A stretch of 20,389 nt of DNA from Candidatus Accumulibacter vicinus (GTDB taxonomy: Bacteria > Pseudomonadota > Gammaproteobacteria > Burkholderiales > Rhodocyclaceae). Made by a program: the position numbers and the translations under genes. The stretch's first letter is position 1. Each line of letters starts with the position of its first letter. Of the stretch, positions 6,456-14,223 are shown one piece after another. Under the pieces are notes generated by a model. That model was not told the DNA's origin, searched no databases, and worked only from the letters and a program-made list of their open reading frames with translations. The stretch spans positions 1 to 20,389 of the forward strand of contig DIME01000192.1 of NCBI GenBank assembly GCA_002425405.1. Reading direction: 5' to 3'.

Positions 6456-7874
6456 ATGAACCAGATGGCCAGCGGCAAGGCCAAGGCAATTCCCATCCAA
6501 GTCGATGGTTTGTATGAGAAACACCATACCGTTTATGCACGAAGCGTCACAGGGTTTTTCAACAGCTGGCGTTGGGTGATGGTCTGCGTGACACAGGCCT
6601 TGTTCTATGGGCTATGCTGGATCGAATGGGGTGATCGGCAGGCGGTGCTCTTCCACATCACCGAACGCAAGTTTTACATTTTTGGCATGGTTTTCTGGCC
6701 GCAGGATGTGATCTACCTGGCCATACTGCTGGTGATTTCTGCGTACGGGTTGTTCCTGGTGACTGCCGTGGGGGGGCGTCTGTTCTGTGGTTATGCCTGT
6801 CCGCAGACGGTCTACACCGAAATCCTGATGTGGATCGAACGCAAGATCGAGGGCGAACGCCCGGCACGGATGAAGCTCGACGCACAGCCGATGTCTGCGC
6901 GCAAGTTTCGTCTCAAGTTCATCAAACATTCGCTGTGGCTGCTGGTCGCCCTATGGACAGGAATCACCTTCGTCGGCTATTTCACGCCGATCAAGGAATT
7001 GCTCAACGAAATCGCAACGTTCGAACTGGGGCCATGGGAGGCTTTCTGGATATTTTTCTACATGGCCTTCCTCTATCTGATGGCCGGTTTCCTGCGCGAG
7101 CAGGTCTGCAAATACATGTGTCCGTATGCGCGCTTCCAGGGGGTGATGTTCGACCCGGATACCCTGATCATCAGCTATGACCCCGAACGAGGCGAGCCAC
7201 GGGGAGGGCGTCGGAAAGGTGCCGCAGCCTCCACAGCGAAGCCGCTCGGCGACTGCGTAGACTGCAGCATCTGTGTGCAGGTTTGTCCAACCGGTATTGA
7301 TATCCGCCAAGGTCTGCAGCTCGAATGTATTGCCTGTGCGGCCTGCATCGATGCTTGCGATCAGGTGATGGACAAGGTGGGTTCCCCGCGCGGCCTGATC
7401 CGCTACTCGACCGAGAATGCCTTGGCCAAGCACTATACAGTCGGCGAGATGTTTTCCCACCTGCTGCGGCCGCGAACGCTGCTGTACTCGAGCATCCTGC
7501 TGGCGATCATTCTGGCAGCAGCGTGGAGTCTTGCCCACCGGGTGCCCTTGAAAGTGGATGTCCTGCGCGACCGTTCGACGTTGTCACGCGAGGCGGACGA
7601 TGGACGCATCGAGAACGTGTTCAGGTTACACATTTCGAATACCGACGAAGCGCCACATCGCTATTCGATCAGCGTCAGCGGTATTGATGGTATCGATATT
7701 GTTGGCGAACGCAGCGTCGAACTCCCGTCAGCTTCATCGAAGACGGTGGCACTGTCTGCACGTGTTGGGCCGGAGGCGGGCAAGAAGGGTTCAAACCCGA
7801 TCTTCTTTGAAGTCCGGGCCGACCAGCACGAAAAAATCGCCGTGCGCGAGAAGACGAGTTTCTTCCTGCCATGA
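6456..7874 (+). CDS. ccoG: CcoG, membrane-bound 2x[4Fe-4S] protein / copper reductase
   Basis: Membrane protein of 472 aa (RdxA/FixG family). A homologue has been shown to act as a cupric reductase supplying Cu(I) for cbb3 assembly. Several transmembrane helices lie in residues 30-210. Conserved cysteine pairs are C111-x3-C115 (CGYACP) and C218-x3-C222 (CKYMCP). A cytoplasmic bacterial-ferredoxin segment has CVDCSICVQVCP (267-278) and CIACAACIDAC (291-301), sufficient for two [4Fe-4S] clusters. A further transmembrane helix near 345 is followed by a C-terminal immunoglobulin-like domain (about 370-472), as in FixG. GGAG at 6444-6447 supports the start. Its stop overlaps the fixH start (ATGA), so they are cotranscribed from the FNR-type promoter upstream. 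Confidence 0.95.
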   Translation: MNQMASGKAKAIPIQVDGLYEKHHTVYARSVTGFFNSWRWVMVCVTQALFYGLCWIEWGDRQAVLFHITERKFYIFGMVFWPQDVIYLAILLVISAYGLFLVTAVGGRLFCGYACPQTVYTEILMWIERKIEGERPARMKLDAQPMSARKFRLKFIKHSLWLLVALWTGITFVGYFTPIKELLNEIATFELGPWEAFWIFFYMAFLYLMAGFLREQVCKYMCPYARFQGVMFDPDTLIISYDPERGEPRGGRRKGAAASTAKPLGDCVDCSICVQVCPTGIDIRQGLQLECIACAACIDACDQVMDKVGSPRGLIRYSTENALAKHYTVGEMFSHLLRPRTLLYSSILLAIILAAAWSLAHRVPLKVDVLRDRSTLSREADDGRIENVFRLHISNTDEAPHRYSISVSGIDGIDIVGERSVELPSASSKTVALSARVGPEAGKKGSNPIFFEVRADQHEKIAVREKTSFFLP

Positions 7875-8395
7875 ACAACCCCATATGGTATCGCGAGCCG
7901 TGGCCGTGGCTGTTGATGCTGGGTCCTCTGATCGTCATCGTCGCAGGTATTTTCACCGCCTATCTGGCCGTCGTCAGCAGTGATGGTCTGGTGGAAGACG
8001 ACTACTATAAGCAGGGCCTGACGGTCAATCAGCGCTCTGCACGCGACCATCGGGCTGTCGAGCTGGGAATCGAGGCCGAGCTGCTCATGGGGACCGAGGG
8101 GGATCGGGTGCGTGCGCTGCTACGCGGCAAGGACGGGGTCCGCCTGCCGGAAACGCTGAAGCTGTACATCGCTCACCCGACGCGCCAGGGTTTTGATCAG
8201 CAGGTGGTCCTGCGTTCTGCCGGGGGTGGGGCGGTCTATACCGGAACCGTCAAGCCATTTGCCGGTCGCTGGCACATTACGCTCGAGGACGATGGGCAGC
8301 AGTGGCGGTTGGTGGGCGAATGGATGGCCGGGAAAGAATCGGTTCTGCGGTTGCCCGTGGCTGCCGTCGGAACGGGAACGGCAGCGACCAGGTAG
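7871..8395 (+). CDS. fixH: FixH/CcoH family cbb3 assembly protein
   Basis: Protein of 174 aa with one N-terminal transmembrane helix (about 12-35) preceded by WYREPWPW, followed by DGLVEDDYYKQGL, the conserved FixH/CcoH signature. The rest is a predicted periplasmic beta-rich domain. CcoH/FixH proteins bind the oxidase during assembly. The ATG overlaps the ccoG TGA by 4 bp (7871-7874), the classic ccoGH arrangement. The C-terminal part is poorly conserved in the family, so the symbol rests on the N-terminal half and gene order. Confidence 0.9.
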   Translation: MNNPIWYREPWPWLLMLGPLIVIVAGIFTAYLAVVSSDGLVEDDYYKQGLTVNQRSARDHRAVELGIEAELLMGTEGDRVRALLRGKDGVRLPETLKLYIAHPTRQGFDQQVVLRSAGGGAVYTGTVKPFAGRWHITLEDDGQQWRLVGEWMAGKESVLRLPVAAVGTGTAATR

Positions 8396-8418
8396 AGTGG
8401 GAGGGTCAGAGCAGGTCG

Positions 8419-9099
8419 ATGCTCGAATCGGCCCATTCTCGCTTGTGGTCTGCCTTGGTGGCGTCCGCTTTAGCACATGTGGGCCTGTTGACCATGGTCG
8501 TCGAAGTTTTGCCGGTGCGCTTTGCCGTGCCTACGAAGCCGATCCTGGCGGTGCTCAAGATGCCGAATCAGGCGCTGCCAGCGGATGTTGCCGTACCGTT
8601 GCCTGCCTCCGGCCATTCGTCAGCGCGCCTGAGAACGGCGTCGCAGTCGAGGCCTGTGCAAACGGGGGGGCGCCCGGCCGACTCGACAGCGCGGGCGTTC
8701 CCGGCGCATGGCAAAGCTGAGCACTCGTCGCCGTCAGTGTCAGAGGAGGGAGCATCGCCCGCTGGTCCCGCCAATGTACCGAGTGAAGGAGTCAGTGCCG
8801 ACGACCTGCGCCAGTATCGTGTCGCGCTGGCGATCGCTGCACGCCGGTTCAAGCGATACCCGCCGATGGCACGGGAGCGTGGCTGGGCAGGTCGGGTCGA
8901 GGTCGCGGTGAACCTGAGCGCCTGGCAGCCAGGCCCGCGACTCTCTCTGGTTCAGTCAAGTGGGCACGCCGCACTCGATGAGCAGGCGCTGTCGATGATC
9001 GAACAGGCCTCGGCCACCACGACCTTGCCAGAAAGTCTCAGGGGCAAGGATTTCCGCGTATTGCTACCGATTGAATTCACCCTTGCGGATGATCGCTAA
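8419..9099 (+). CDS. TonB-like energy transducer protein
   Basis: Protein of 226 aa with TonB architecture: a short cytoplasmic start, one transmembrane helix (about 10-30), an Ala/Ser/Pro-containing periplasmic linker (about 45-130) without the long EP-KP repeats of classical TonB, and a C-terminal TonB domain beginning RYPPMARERGWAGRVEV (Y147) and ending near the stop. The frame is open from 8302, but the ATG at 8419 sits just before the membrane helix and avoids a 90-bp overlap with fixH. The ribosome binding site is weak (GCAGG at 8411-8415). It starts 23 bp after fixH with no terminator between, so it probably shares the FNR-controlled ccoG transcript. No exbB, exbD or receptor gene is in the window. 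Its outer-membrane partner is unknown. Confidence 0.8.
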   Translation: MLESAHSRLWSALVASALAHVGLLTMVVEVLPVRFAVPTKPILAVLKMPNQALPADVAVPLPASGHSSARLRTASQSRPVQTGGRPADSTARAFPAHGKAEHSSPSVSEEGASPAGPANVPSEGVSADDLRQYRVALAIAARRFKRYPPMARERGWAGRVEVAVNLSAWQPGPRLSLVQSSGHAALDEQALSMIEQASATTTLPESLRGKDFRVLLPIEFTLADDR

Positions 9100-9646
9100 C
9101 CCTGTGCAATGCCTGGCGGGGCTGCAGTGTTTCTTCATGGAACACGAACCGACCTGCGCTGCGATCGGAAAAGTAGGCTTTCAGGCATAGGGTAACGCTC
9201 TGGAAGGCAAGATCCTGCCAGGGAATGGCCACTTCCGAGAAGAGTGTTGTTTCGAGGGTTTCCAGCCCGGCGGAGAAACCGGTATCGAGCAGTCGGGCAC
9301 GGTAGAACAGGTGTACCTGGTTGATATGCGGCACATTGACCAGCGAAAAGAGTTGTCTGATATCGACCCGGGCACAGGCTTCCTCCAGCGTTTCACGGAT
9401 GGCTGCCTGGGTCGTCGTCTCTCCGTTTTCCATGAACCCGGCAGGCAGGGTCCATAAGCCATAGCGCGGGGCAATCGAACGTCGGCAGAGCAGGATTTGG
9501 TCGTGCCATTCGGCAATACAGCCGACGACAAGCTTGGGGTTGAGGTAGTGAATCGTCCCGCAGTGCTGGCAGACGTGGCGTGGCAGGTTATCGCCCTCGG
9601 GAATGATCAGGCTGACCGCTTGGCCGCACTGACTGCAGAATTTCAT
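9077..9646 (-). CDS. NUDIX hydrolase with N-terminal zinc ribbon
   Basis: Protein of 189 aa. A zinc ribbon is formed by C4-x2-C7 (CSQCG) and C26-x2-C29 (CQHCG), followed by a NUDIX domain. The NUDIX box runs from G70 through E76, R84-E85 and E88-E89, so the metal-binding glutamates are present. The usual glycine after the EE pair is a cysteine (LEEAC), a variant I recall from this zinc-ribbon subgroup. Substrate cannot be told; nucleotide-diphosphate or NAD-related hydrolysis is usual. GAGGGG upstream of the start serves as ribosome binding site, and TATAAA (minus strand, 9686-9691) is a possible -10. Its last 23 bp overlap the end of the TonB-like gene on the opposite strand. Confidence 0.87.
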   Translation of the reverse strand: MKFCSQCGQAVSLIIPEGDNLPRHVCQHCGTIHYLNPKLVVGCIAEWHDQILLCRRSIAPRYGLWTLPAGFMENGETTTQAAIRETLEEACARVDIRQLFSLVNVPHINQVHLFYRARLLDTGFSAGLETLETTLFSEVAIPWQDLAFQSVTLCLKAYFSDRSAGRFVFHEETLQPRQALHRVSDHPQG

Positions 9647-9886
9647 TGGTGGGACCCCTCGGCGAAGGTTTGATCATTCGGCAAGTTTATATGATTTGTA
9701 CCGGGAAGGAATGCGTGCGCGTGGGAGACGAACTGCCAGCCACGCGCCGAAGATGAGGCAGCGGCGCCCTGGAAAATGGCTGCTGTCCGTAGTTCGCAAT
9801 CTGGCTAGAATGCGGGACAATGACGGGCCTGGAGCAGCGACGTTCGCAGAACGTGCAATAACGAGAAGGACGATAAGGGAGGGCGG
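9647..9886. other. intergenic region between divergent NUDIX gene and motA
   Basis: 240 bp containing the starts of both divergent genes. A minus-strand -10-like TATAAA lies at 9686-9691 for the NUDIX gene, and a plus-strand TAGAAT at 9806-9811 is a possible -10 for motA; neither has a good -35. GGGAGG just before 9887 is the motA ribosome binding site. I see no convincing sigma-28 promoter, FNR box or small gene. Confidence 0.4.
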
Positions 9887-10744
9887 ATGTTTCTGATTGT
9901 TGGGTATGTGATCATTCTGGCGGCAGCACTGGGAACCTATTCGGTTCACGGCAGCCTGGCTGCCCTGTGGGTACCGCTTGAATATGTCGCGATCGTTGGT
10001 TTGACGATCGGTGGCTTTGTCGCATCCAATGATATCAAGATCATCAAGACGACGATGGGTGCATTGCCGGGGATCTTCAAGGGCTCGAAGTTTACCAAGG
10101 TGCTCTACGTTGACCTGCTGGCGATGCTCTTCGAGGTGCTGGCCAAGGTGCGCAAAGAAGGCCTGATGTCGATCGAAAGCGATGTCGAGAATCCGCAAAA
10201 CAGCCCGATATTCAGCAAGTATCCGTCGCTTGCCAGTGACCATCATGTGATGGAATTCATCACCGATTACTTGCGGATGATGGTTGGCGGCAACCTCAAT
10301 GCCATCGAGATCGAAAATCTGATGGATATTGAAATCGAGACGCACCACCACGAGGCCGAGACACCGGGGCATGTGGTCTCCAAGGTCGCTGACGCGGTGC
10401 CGGCTTTTGGTATCGTCGTGGCGGTGATGGGCGTGGTCAACGTCATGGGGTCGGTGGGTGAGCCACCGGCCGTGCTCGGCAAGATGATCGGCGGAGCGCT
10501 GGTTGGCACCTTCCTCGGCATTCTCATTGCCTACGGTTTCGTTTCGCCGGTGGCCAGCCTGCTTGAGCAGAAGGCGCAGGACGGTGCGAAGATTTATCAG
10601 GTGATCAAGGTCGTCCTACTGGCATCGATGTCCGGTTATGCGCCGCAAGTGGCCGTCGAGTTCGGGCGCAAGACGCTGGTGGCCGGGGTTCGTCCGACTT
10701 TCAGCGAACTCGAGGAAGAGCTCAAGAGCCGCAAGGGCAAGTAA
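9887..10744 (+). CDS. motA: MotA, flagellar motor stator subunit
   Basis: Inner-membrane protein of 285 aa that with MotB forms the ion channel driving flagellar rotation. Four transmembrane segments are visible (about 1-22, 28-50, 170-190, 203-225). The rotor-interacting loop has R89 and E97, matching E. coli R90 and E98. The channel prolines are P172 (AVPAFG) and P221 (VSPVAS), matching P173 and P222. GGGAGG precedes the ATG. motB follows after 32 bp. Residues near the channel look like a proton-type stator, but ion choice cannot be proved from this. Confidence 0.96.
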   Translation: MFLIVGYVIILAAALGTYSVHGSLAALWVPLEYVAIVGLTIGGFVASNDIKIIKTTMGALPGIFKGSKFTKVLYVDLLAMLFEVLAKVRKEGLMSIESDVENPQNSPIFSKYPSLASDHHVMEFITDYLRMMVGGNLNAIEIENLMDIEIETHHHEAETPGHVVSKVADAVPAFGIVVAVMGVVNVMGSVGEPPAVLGKMIGGALVGTFLGILIAYGFVSPVASLLEQKAQDGAKIYQVIKVVLLASMSGYAPQVAVEFGRKTLVAGVRPTFSELEEELKSRKGK

Positions 10745-10776
10745 GCCATGTTGTTGCAGTCGTCCGGAGGAACTGA

Positions 10777-11742
10777 GTGAACGACGATGTACGACCGATA
10801 GTCATCAAGCGCGTCAAGAAATTCGCGGCGGGTCACCACGGTGGTGCGTGGAAGATCGCCTATGCCGATTTCGTGACGGCGATGATGGCCTTTTTCCTGT
10901 TGATGTGGCTGTTGGGGTCGACTTCCAGTGGTGATTTGAAAGGGATCGCCGATTATTTTCAGAACCCGCTGAAGATCGCTTCGACAGGTGGTTCGGGGAC
11001 GGGTGACAGTTCGAGTGTGCTCAAGGGCGGCGGCAAGGATTTGTCGCGCACCGCCGGGCAGGTCAAGGGGGGCGACGTGGAGGCCAAGAGCAAAGCGGTG
11101 AACCTCAAGGAAACCAATGCTGAACTGGCGCGCAAGGAGTTCGAAGAGCGCGAAAAGGTGATGCTCAGCGAACTCAAACAGAGTATCGAGAAACTGATCG
11201 AGAGCAATCCGGCACTCCAACAGTTCAAGAGTCAGCTGCTGATCGACATTACCAGTGAAGGTTTGCGAATTCAGATTGTCGATGAGCAGAATCGCCCGAT
11301 GTTCGATACCAGCAGTGCCGAGCTGAAACCCTATACGCGGGTGATTCTGCGCGAGATCGGCAAGGCGCTGAATGCCGTACCAAACAAGCTGAGTCTGTCG
11401 GGTCACACCGACGCAGCGCAGTTTGGCGGTGGTGAAAAGGGTTTCTCGAACTGGGAGCTTTCGGCGAATCGTGCGAACGCGTCCCGACGCGAGATGATTC
11501 TCGGCGGCATGGATGAACACAAGGTGTTGCGCGTTGTTGGACTCGCGTCCACCGTATTGTTCGACAAGAACGACCCGCTCAGTTCGATCAATCGCCGGAT
11601 CAGCATCGTCGTCCTGAACAAAAGATCGGAAGAGTCGCTGTTGCAGGAGGACGGCAAGGGTGACGCGGTCGAAGTCGGTGCGCAGGGAGTCGACACCAAA
11701 CAGATGACGCCACCAGCCACCCCTGGCGGCAAACCCGGCTGA
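10777..11742 (+). CDS. motB: MotB, flagellar motor stator subunit
   Basis: Protein of 321 aa. After a basic N-terminus comes the single transmembrane helix WKIAYADFVTAMMAFFLLMW with the proton-binding aspartate at D31 (E. coli D32). A plug and linker region follow, then a coiled-coil-prone charged segment (about 115-145), and an OmpA-type peptidoglycan-binding domain with LSGHTDA (208-214) and NWELSANRA. The start is GTG at 10777, supported by GGAGG at 10766-10770; MNDDVRP fits the family. It is paired with motA and ends 11 bp from the convergent glutathione transferase gene, with no obvious terminator between. Confidence 0.96.
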   Translation: MNDDVRPIVIKRVKKFAAGHHGGAWKIAYADFVTAMMAFFLLMWLLGSTSSGDLKGIADYFQNPLKIASTGGSGTGDSSSVLKGGGKDLSRTAGQVKGGDVEAKSKAVNLKETNAELARKEFEEREKVMLSELKQSIEKLIESNPALQQFKSQLLIDITSEGLRIQIVDEQNRPMFDTSSAELKPYTRVILREIGKALNAVPNKLSLSGHTDAAQFGGGEKGFSNWELSANRANASRREMILGGMDEHKVLRVVGLASTVLFDKNDPLSSINRRISIVVLNKRSEESLLQEDGKGDAVEVGAQGVDTKQMTPPATPGGKPG

Positions 11743-11753
11743 TGAGCAGCCGA

Positions 11754-12362
11754 TCAGATTTGCGGGACGGTGTCCAGGAAAGCACGCCGCCGCATCAACT
11801 TCTCGTAAAGACGAGCGAGGTTGGGATGCTTTTCCTGCCAGTCGATGTCGGGAAAGCGGAATGCCAGGTAGCCGAGCGCGCATCCGACAGCCACGTCAGC
11901 AAGCGAAAAATGGGTTCCCATGCACCAGGTATTGTCGGCCAGTTCGCCTGACATGAACTCCAGGCTGCGGATGATCTTGTCTTCCTGGCGGGCCATCCAT
12001 TCGCCGCTCTGCTGCGCGCCAGGCCGCTTCTTTTCGAGAAAAACCAGTGCGGCCGCATCGCACACGCCGTCCGCCAAGGCTTCCCAGCGTTTGACTTCAG
12101 TCCGTTCGCGATTCTGCCCCGGCATCAACTTGTTGTTTGGCGCAACATTGTCCAGGTATTCGACGATCACTCGTGAATCGAACAGAACGGTATTGTCGTC
12201 GAGGATGAGGATCGGGATCTTGCCGAGCGGATTGACGTGGGCGACCTGATTTTCCGGTGTCCAAGGAGAGTCGAGTTCGAAATCATAGTCGATCTTCTTC
12301 TCGGCCAGCACGACGCGCGTTTTACGGACGTAGGGACTGGTCAGTGATCCGATAAGCTTCAT
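11754..12362 (-). CDS. glutathione S-transferase family protein
   Basis: Soluble protein of 202 aa. An N-terminal thioredoxin-fold domain has TSPYVRK with S9 as the likely catalytic serine, the cis-proline block NPLGKIPIL, and DSRVIVEYL for glutathione contacts. A helical C-terminal domain includes FSLADVAVGCALGYL. It resembles the YibF-type, Ser-dependent bacterial transferases. The frame extends upstream to 12428, but the ATG at 12360-12362 begins at the conserved MKLIGS and has a GGGAAG ribosome binding site. Divergent from purB. Physiological substrate unknown. Confidence 0.9.
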   Translation of the reverse strand: MKLIGSLTSPYVRKTRVVLAEKKIDYDFELDSPWTPENQVAHVNPLGKIPILILDDNTVLFDSRVIVEYLDNVAPNNKLMPGQNRERTEVKRWEALADGVCDAAALVFLEKKRPGAQQSGEWMARQEDKIIRSLEFMSGELADNTWCMGTHFSLADVAVGCALGYLAFRFPDIDWQEKHPNLARLYEKLMRRRAFLDTVPQI

Positions 12363-12417
12363 TGGCTTCCCGATGGTGATTGTCTGCACAAGATTATAGC
12401 ATCGTGCCTGCATCCCG

Positions 12418-12480
12418 TTTACGGGCATATCTCACCGACAGGTAGAATAGCAGTCCATCCGTGTACGCCTTGAGGAGAAT
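12418..12480 (+). promoter_or_regulatory. putative purB promoter and ribosome binding site
   Basis: TAGAAT at 12443-12448 is a plausible -10, with a poor -35-like TTACGG at 12419-12424 (18-bp spacer). TTGAGGAGAA at about 12470-12479 is a strong ribosome binding site for the ATG at 12485 and decides the start against the GTG at 12461. I saw no recognisable PurR operator. Confidence 0.45.
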
Positions 12481-12484
12481 CTGC

Positions 12485-13852
12485 ATGCCTGTATTTTCCC
12501 TGACTTCTCTTTCCCCGCTGGACGGTCGCTATGCGGGCAGGCTTGATGCACTGCGACCGCAGTTTTCCGAATACGGACTGATTCGGCGCCGCTTGCAGGT
12601 TGAACTGGAATGGCTCAAGGCGTTGGCCGCCGAGCCGCATTTTGCCGAGATTCCTGCTTTCTCCGAAGGAACGCTCGTCGAGTTGGATTCGTTGCTGGCC
12701 GATTTCGGTCCGCAGCAGGCTGGCGAGGTGAAAGAGATCGAGGCGGTGACCAATCACGATGTCAAGGCACTCGAGTACTGGATCCGGAAACGTCTGGCGA
12801 ACAACACTGAAGTCATGCGCGTTGCAGAGTTCATTCACTTTGCGTGTACCTCCGAGGATATCAACAATCTTGCGCACGCCCTGATGCTGCGGTCGGCGCG
12901 CGACGAAACCCTCCTGCCAGTGCTTGACAGGGCGATCACCCGTCTCAGGGAACTCGCCCATGAGTTGGCCGACTTGCCGATGATGTCGCGTACGCATGGC
13001 CAGCCGGCAACGCCGACGACGCTCGGCAAGGAAATGGCAAATGCGGCCTATCGCCTTGGCCGTGCCCGCTCGGCGATCGCCAGGGTGCAATTGCTCGGCA
13101 AGATCAATGGGGCGGTCGGCAACTACAATGCACATCTTGCGGCTTACCCGGACTTTGACTGGGAGAACTTTGCGAGAACCTTCGTTGAATCACTGGGGCT
13201 GGAATTCAACCCTTACACGATTCAGATCGAGCCACACGACGCGCTGGCGGAGTTGTTCGATGCCTTTGCGCGTGCTAACCTGATCCTCATCGACCTGAAC
13301 CGGGATGTCTGGGGCTACATCTCGCTGGGCTTCTTCAAGCAGAAACTCAAGGATGGCGAGATCGGTTCTTCGACCATGCCGCACAAGGTGAATCCAATCG
13401 ACTTTGAAAACTCCGAGGGCAATCTTGGTCTGGCGAACGCCGTCTTGCGCCATCTTGCCGAGAAATTGCCGGTCTCACGCTGGCAACGCGACCTGACCGA
13501 TTCGACGGTGCTGCGCAATATGGGGGTCGCGCTTGGCTATACGCTGCTCGCCTACGACTCGCTGTTACGCGGCTTGAACAAGCTCGAAGCCGATCCGGCT
13601 TGTCTGCATGCCGACCTCGATGCCAACTGGGAACTGTTGGCCGAGCCAGTGCAGACAGTGATGCGCCGTTATGGTATTGCCAATCCCTACGAGAAGCTGA
13701 AGGAGCTGACCCGCGGCAAGCGGGTTTCGCGCGAGGACATGCGGCGCTTCGTCGAGTCCCTGGAAATACCGGCGAAGGCGAGGGCCGACCTGCTCGAACT
13801 GACGCCATCCAATTACACCGGCATGGCGGCCGGACTGGCACGGAGGATCTGA
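12485..13852 (+). CDS. purB: PurB, adenylosuccinate lyase
   Basis: Enzyme of 455 aa (E. coli PurB 456 aa) that releases fumarate from SAICAR and from adenylosuccinate, serving two steps of purine synthesis. The catalytic histidine H171 lies in SRTHGQPATPTTLGKEM. The flexible signature loop SSTMPHKVNP begins at S295, with S295/S296 as catalytic residues and K301 and N303 following. The N-terminal SPLDGRYAG is typical of the gammaproteobacterial/betaproteobacterial type. Start chosen from the strong ribosome binding site. Its TGA overlaps the ATG of the next gene by one base. Confidence 0.97.
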   Translation: MPVFSLTSLSPLDGRYAGRLDALRPQFSEYGLIRRRLQVELEWLKALAAEPHFAEIPAFSEGTLVELDSLLADFGPQQAGEVKEIEAVTNHDVKALEYWIRKRLANNTEVMRVAEFIHFACTSEDINNLAHALMLRSARDETLLPVLDRAITRLRELAHELADLPMMSRTHGQPATPTTLGKEMANAAYRLGRARSAIARVQLLGKINGAVGNYNAHLAAYPDFDWENFARTFVESLGLEFNPYTIQIEPHDALAELFDAFARANLILIDLNRDVWGYISLGFFKQKLKDGEIGSSTMPHKVNPIDFENSEGNLGLANAVLRHLAEKLPVSRWQRDLTDSTVLRNMGVALGYTLLAYDSLLRGLNKLEADPACLHADLDANWELLAEPVQTVMRRYGIANPYEKLKELTRGKRVSREDMRRFVESLEIPAKARADLLELTPSNYTGMAAGLARRI

Positions 13853-14184
13853 TGGCGCCCGCAGAAAACCCCAGGAGCCTGGCAGAGCAAGCGCCGGCCG
13901 AAGTCGGCGAGGAAAGGATTCTCTGCCCCAGTTGCGAACGCCTGGTGCCTGCCGGTTTGTCCTATTGCCCGTATTGCTGTGGCGAAGATGGTCGGCGTGG
14001 CGCAATCAAGCGAGGGGTATTCATCGGCGGCGTTTTCGGCTTGCTGGCAGGTGGCCTGGCTGCCGCCGTCTGGTCTTCGATCGTCGGCCCCGAACAGGCC
14101 ACCGGCGAGTTGGTCCTGGCGATCACCCTGGCCTGCGCCGCGATCTGCAGCGTGCTTGGCGCGATACACCACCGCAAGGGGTAA
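13852..14184 (+). CDS. small zinc-ribbon membrane protein, function unknown
   Basis: Protein of 110 aa that I do not recognise by name. After about 23 polar residues comes a zinc-ribbon knuckle pair, CPSC and CPYCC (about 25-43), in an ILCPSCERLVP...YCPYC context. A short basic stretch (GRRGAIKRG) leads into two hydrophobic segments (about 56-76 and 87-103) and a basic end (HHRKG). The predicted topology is a zinc ribbon in the cytoplasm with two membrane helices. Its ATG overlaps the purB stop (TGATG, 13850-13854), and GGAGG at 13842-13846 inside purB is its ribosome binding site, so translation is coupled to purB. glcD starts 39 bp later. Confidence 0.78.
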   Translation: MAPAENPRSLAEQAPAEVGEERILCPSCERLVPAGLSYCPYCCGEDGRRGAIKRGVFIGGVFGLLAGGLAAAVWSSIVGPEQATGELVLAITLACAAICSVLGAIHHRKG

Positions 14185-14223
14185 GTACCGTAGCTATTGT
14201 CATCAATGATCCCAGGAGGCAGC

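Noticed and set aside
9670..9685. FNR box TTGAT...CGGCAA near the NUDIX start
   Set aside because: Only the left half-site matches; the right half lacks the TCAA core at the required spacing.
9740..9760. Sigma-28 promoter for motA (GCCGAAGA resembles the -10 GCCGATAA)
   Set aside because: No TAAA-type -35 at the proper distance and the spacing to motA is long.
12461..12484. purB start at the GTG at 12461
   Set aside because: The strong GAGGAG ribosome binding site lies downstream of that GTG and points to the ATG at 12485; the length then matches E. coli PurB.
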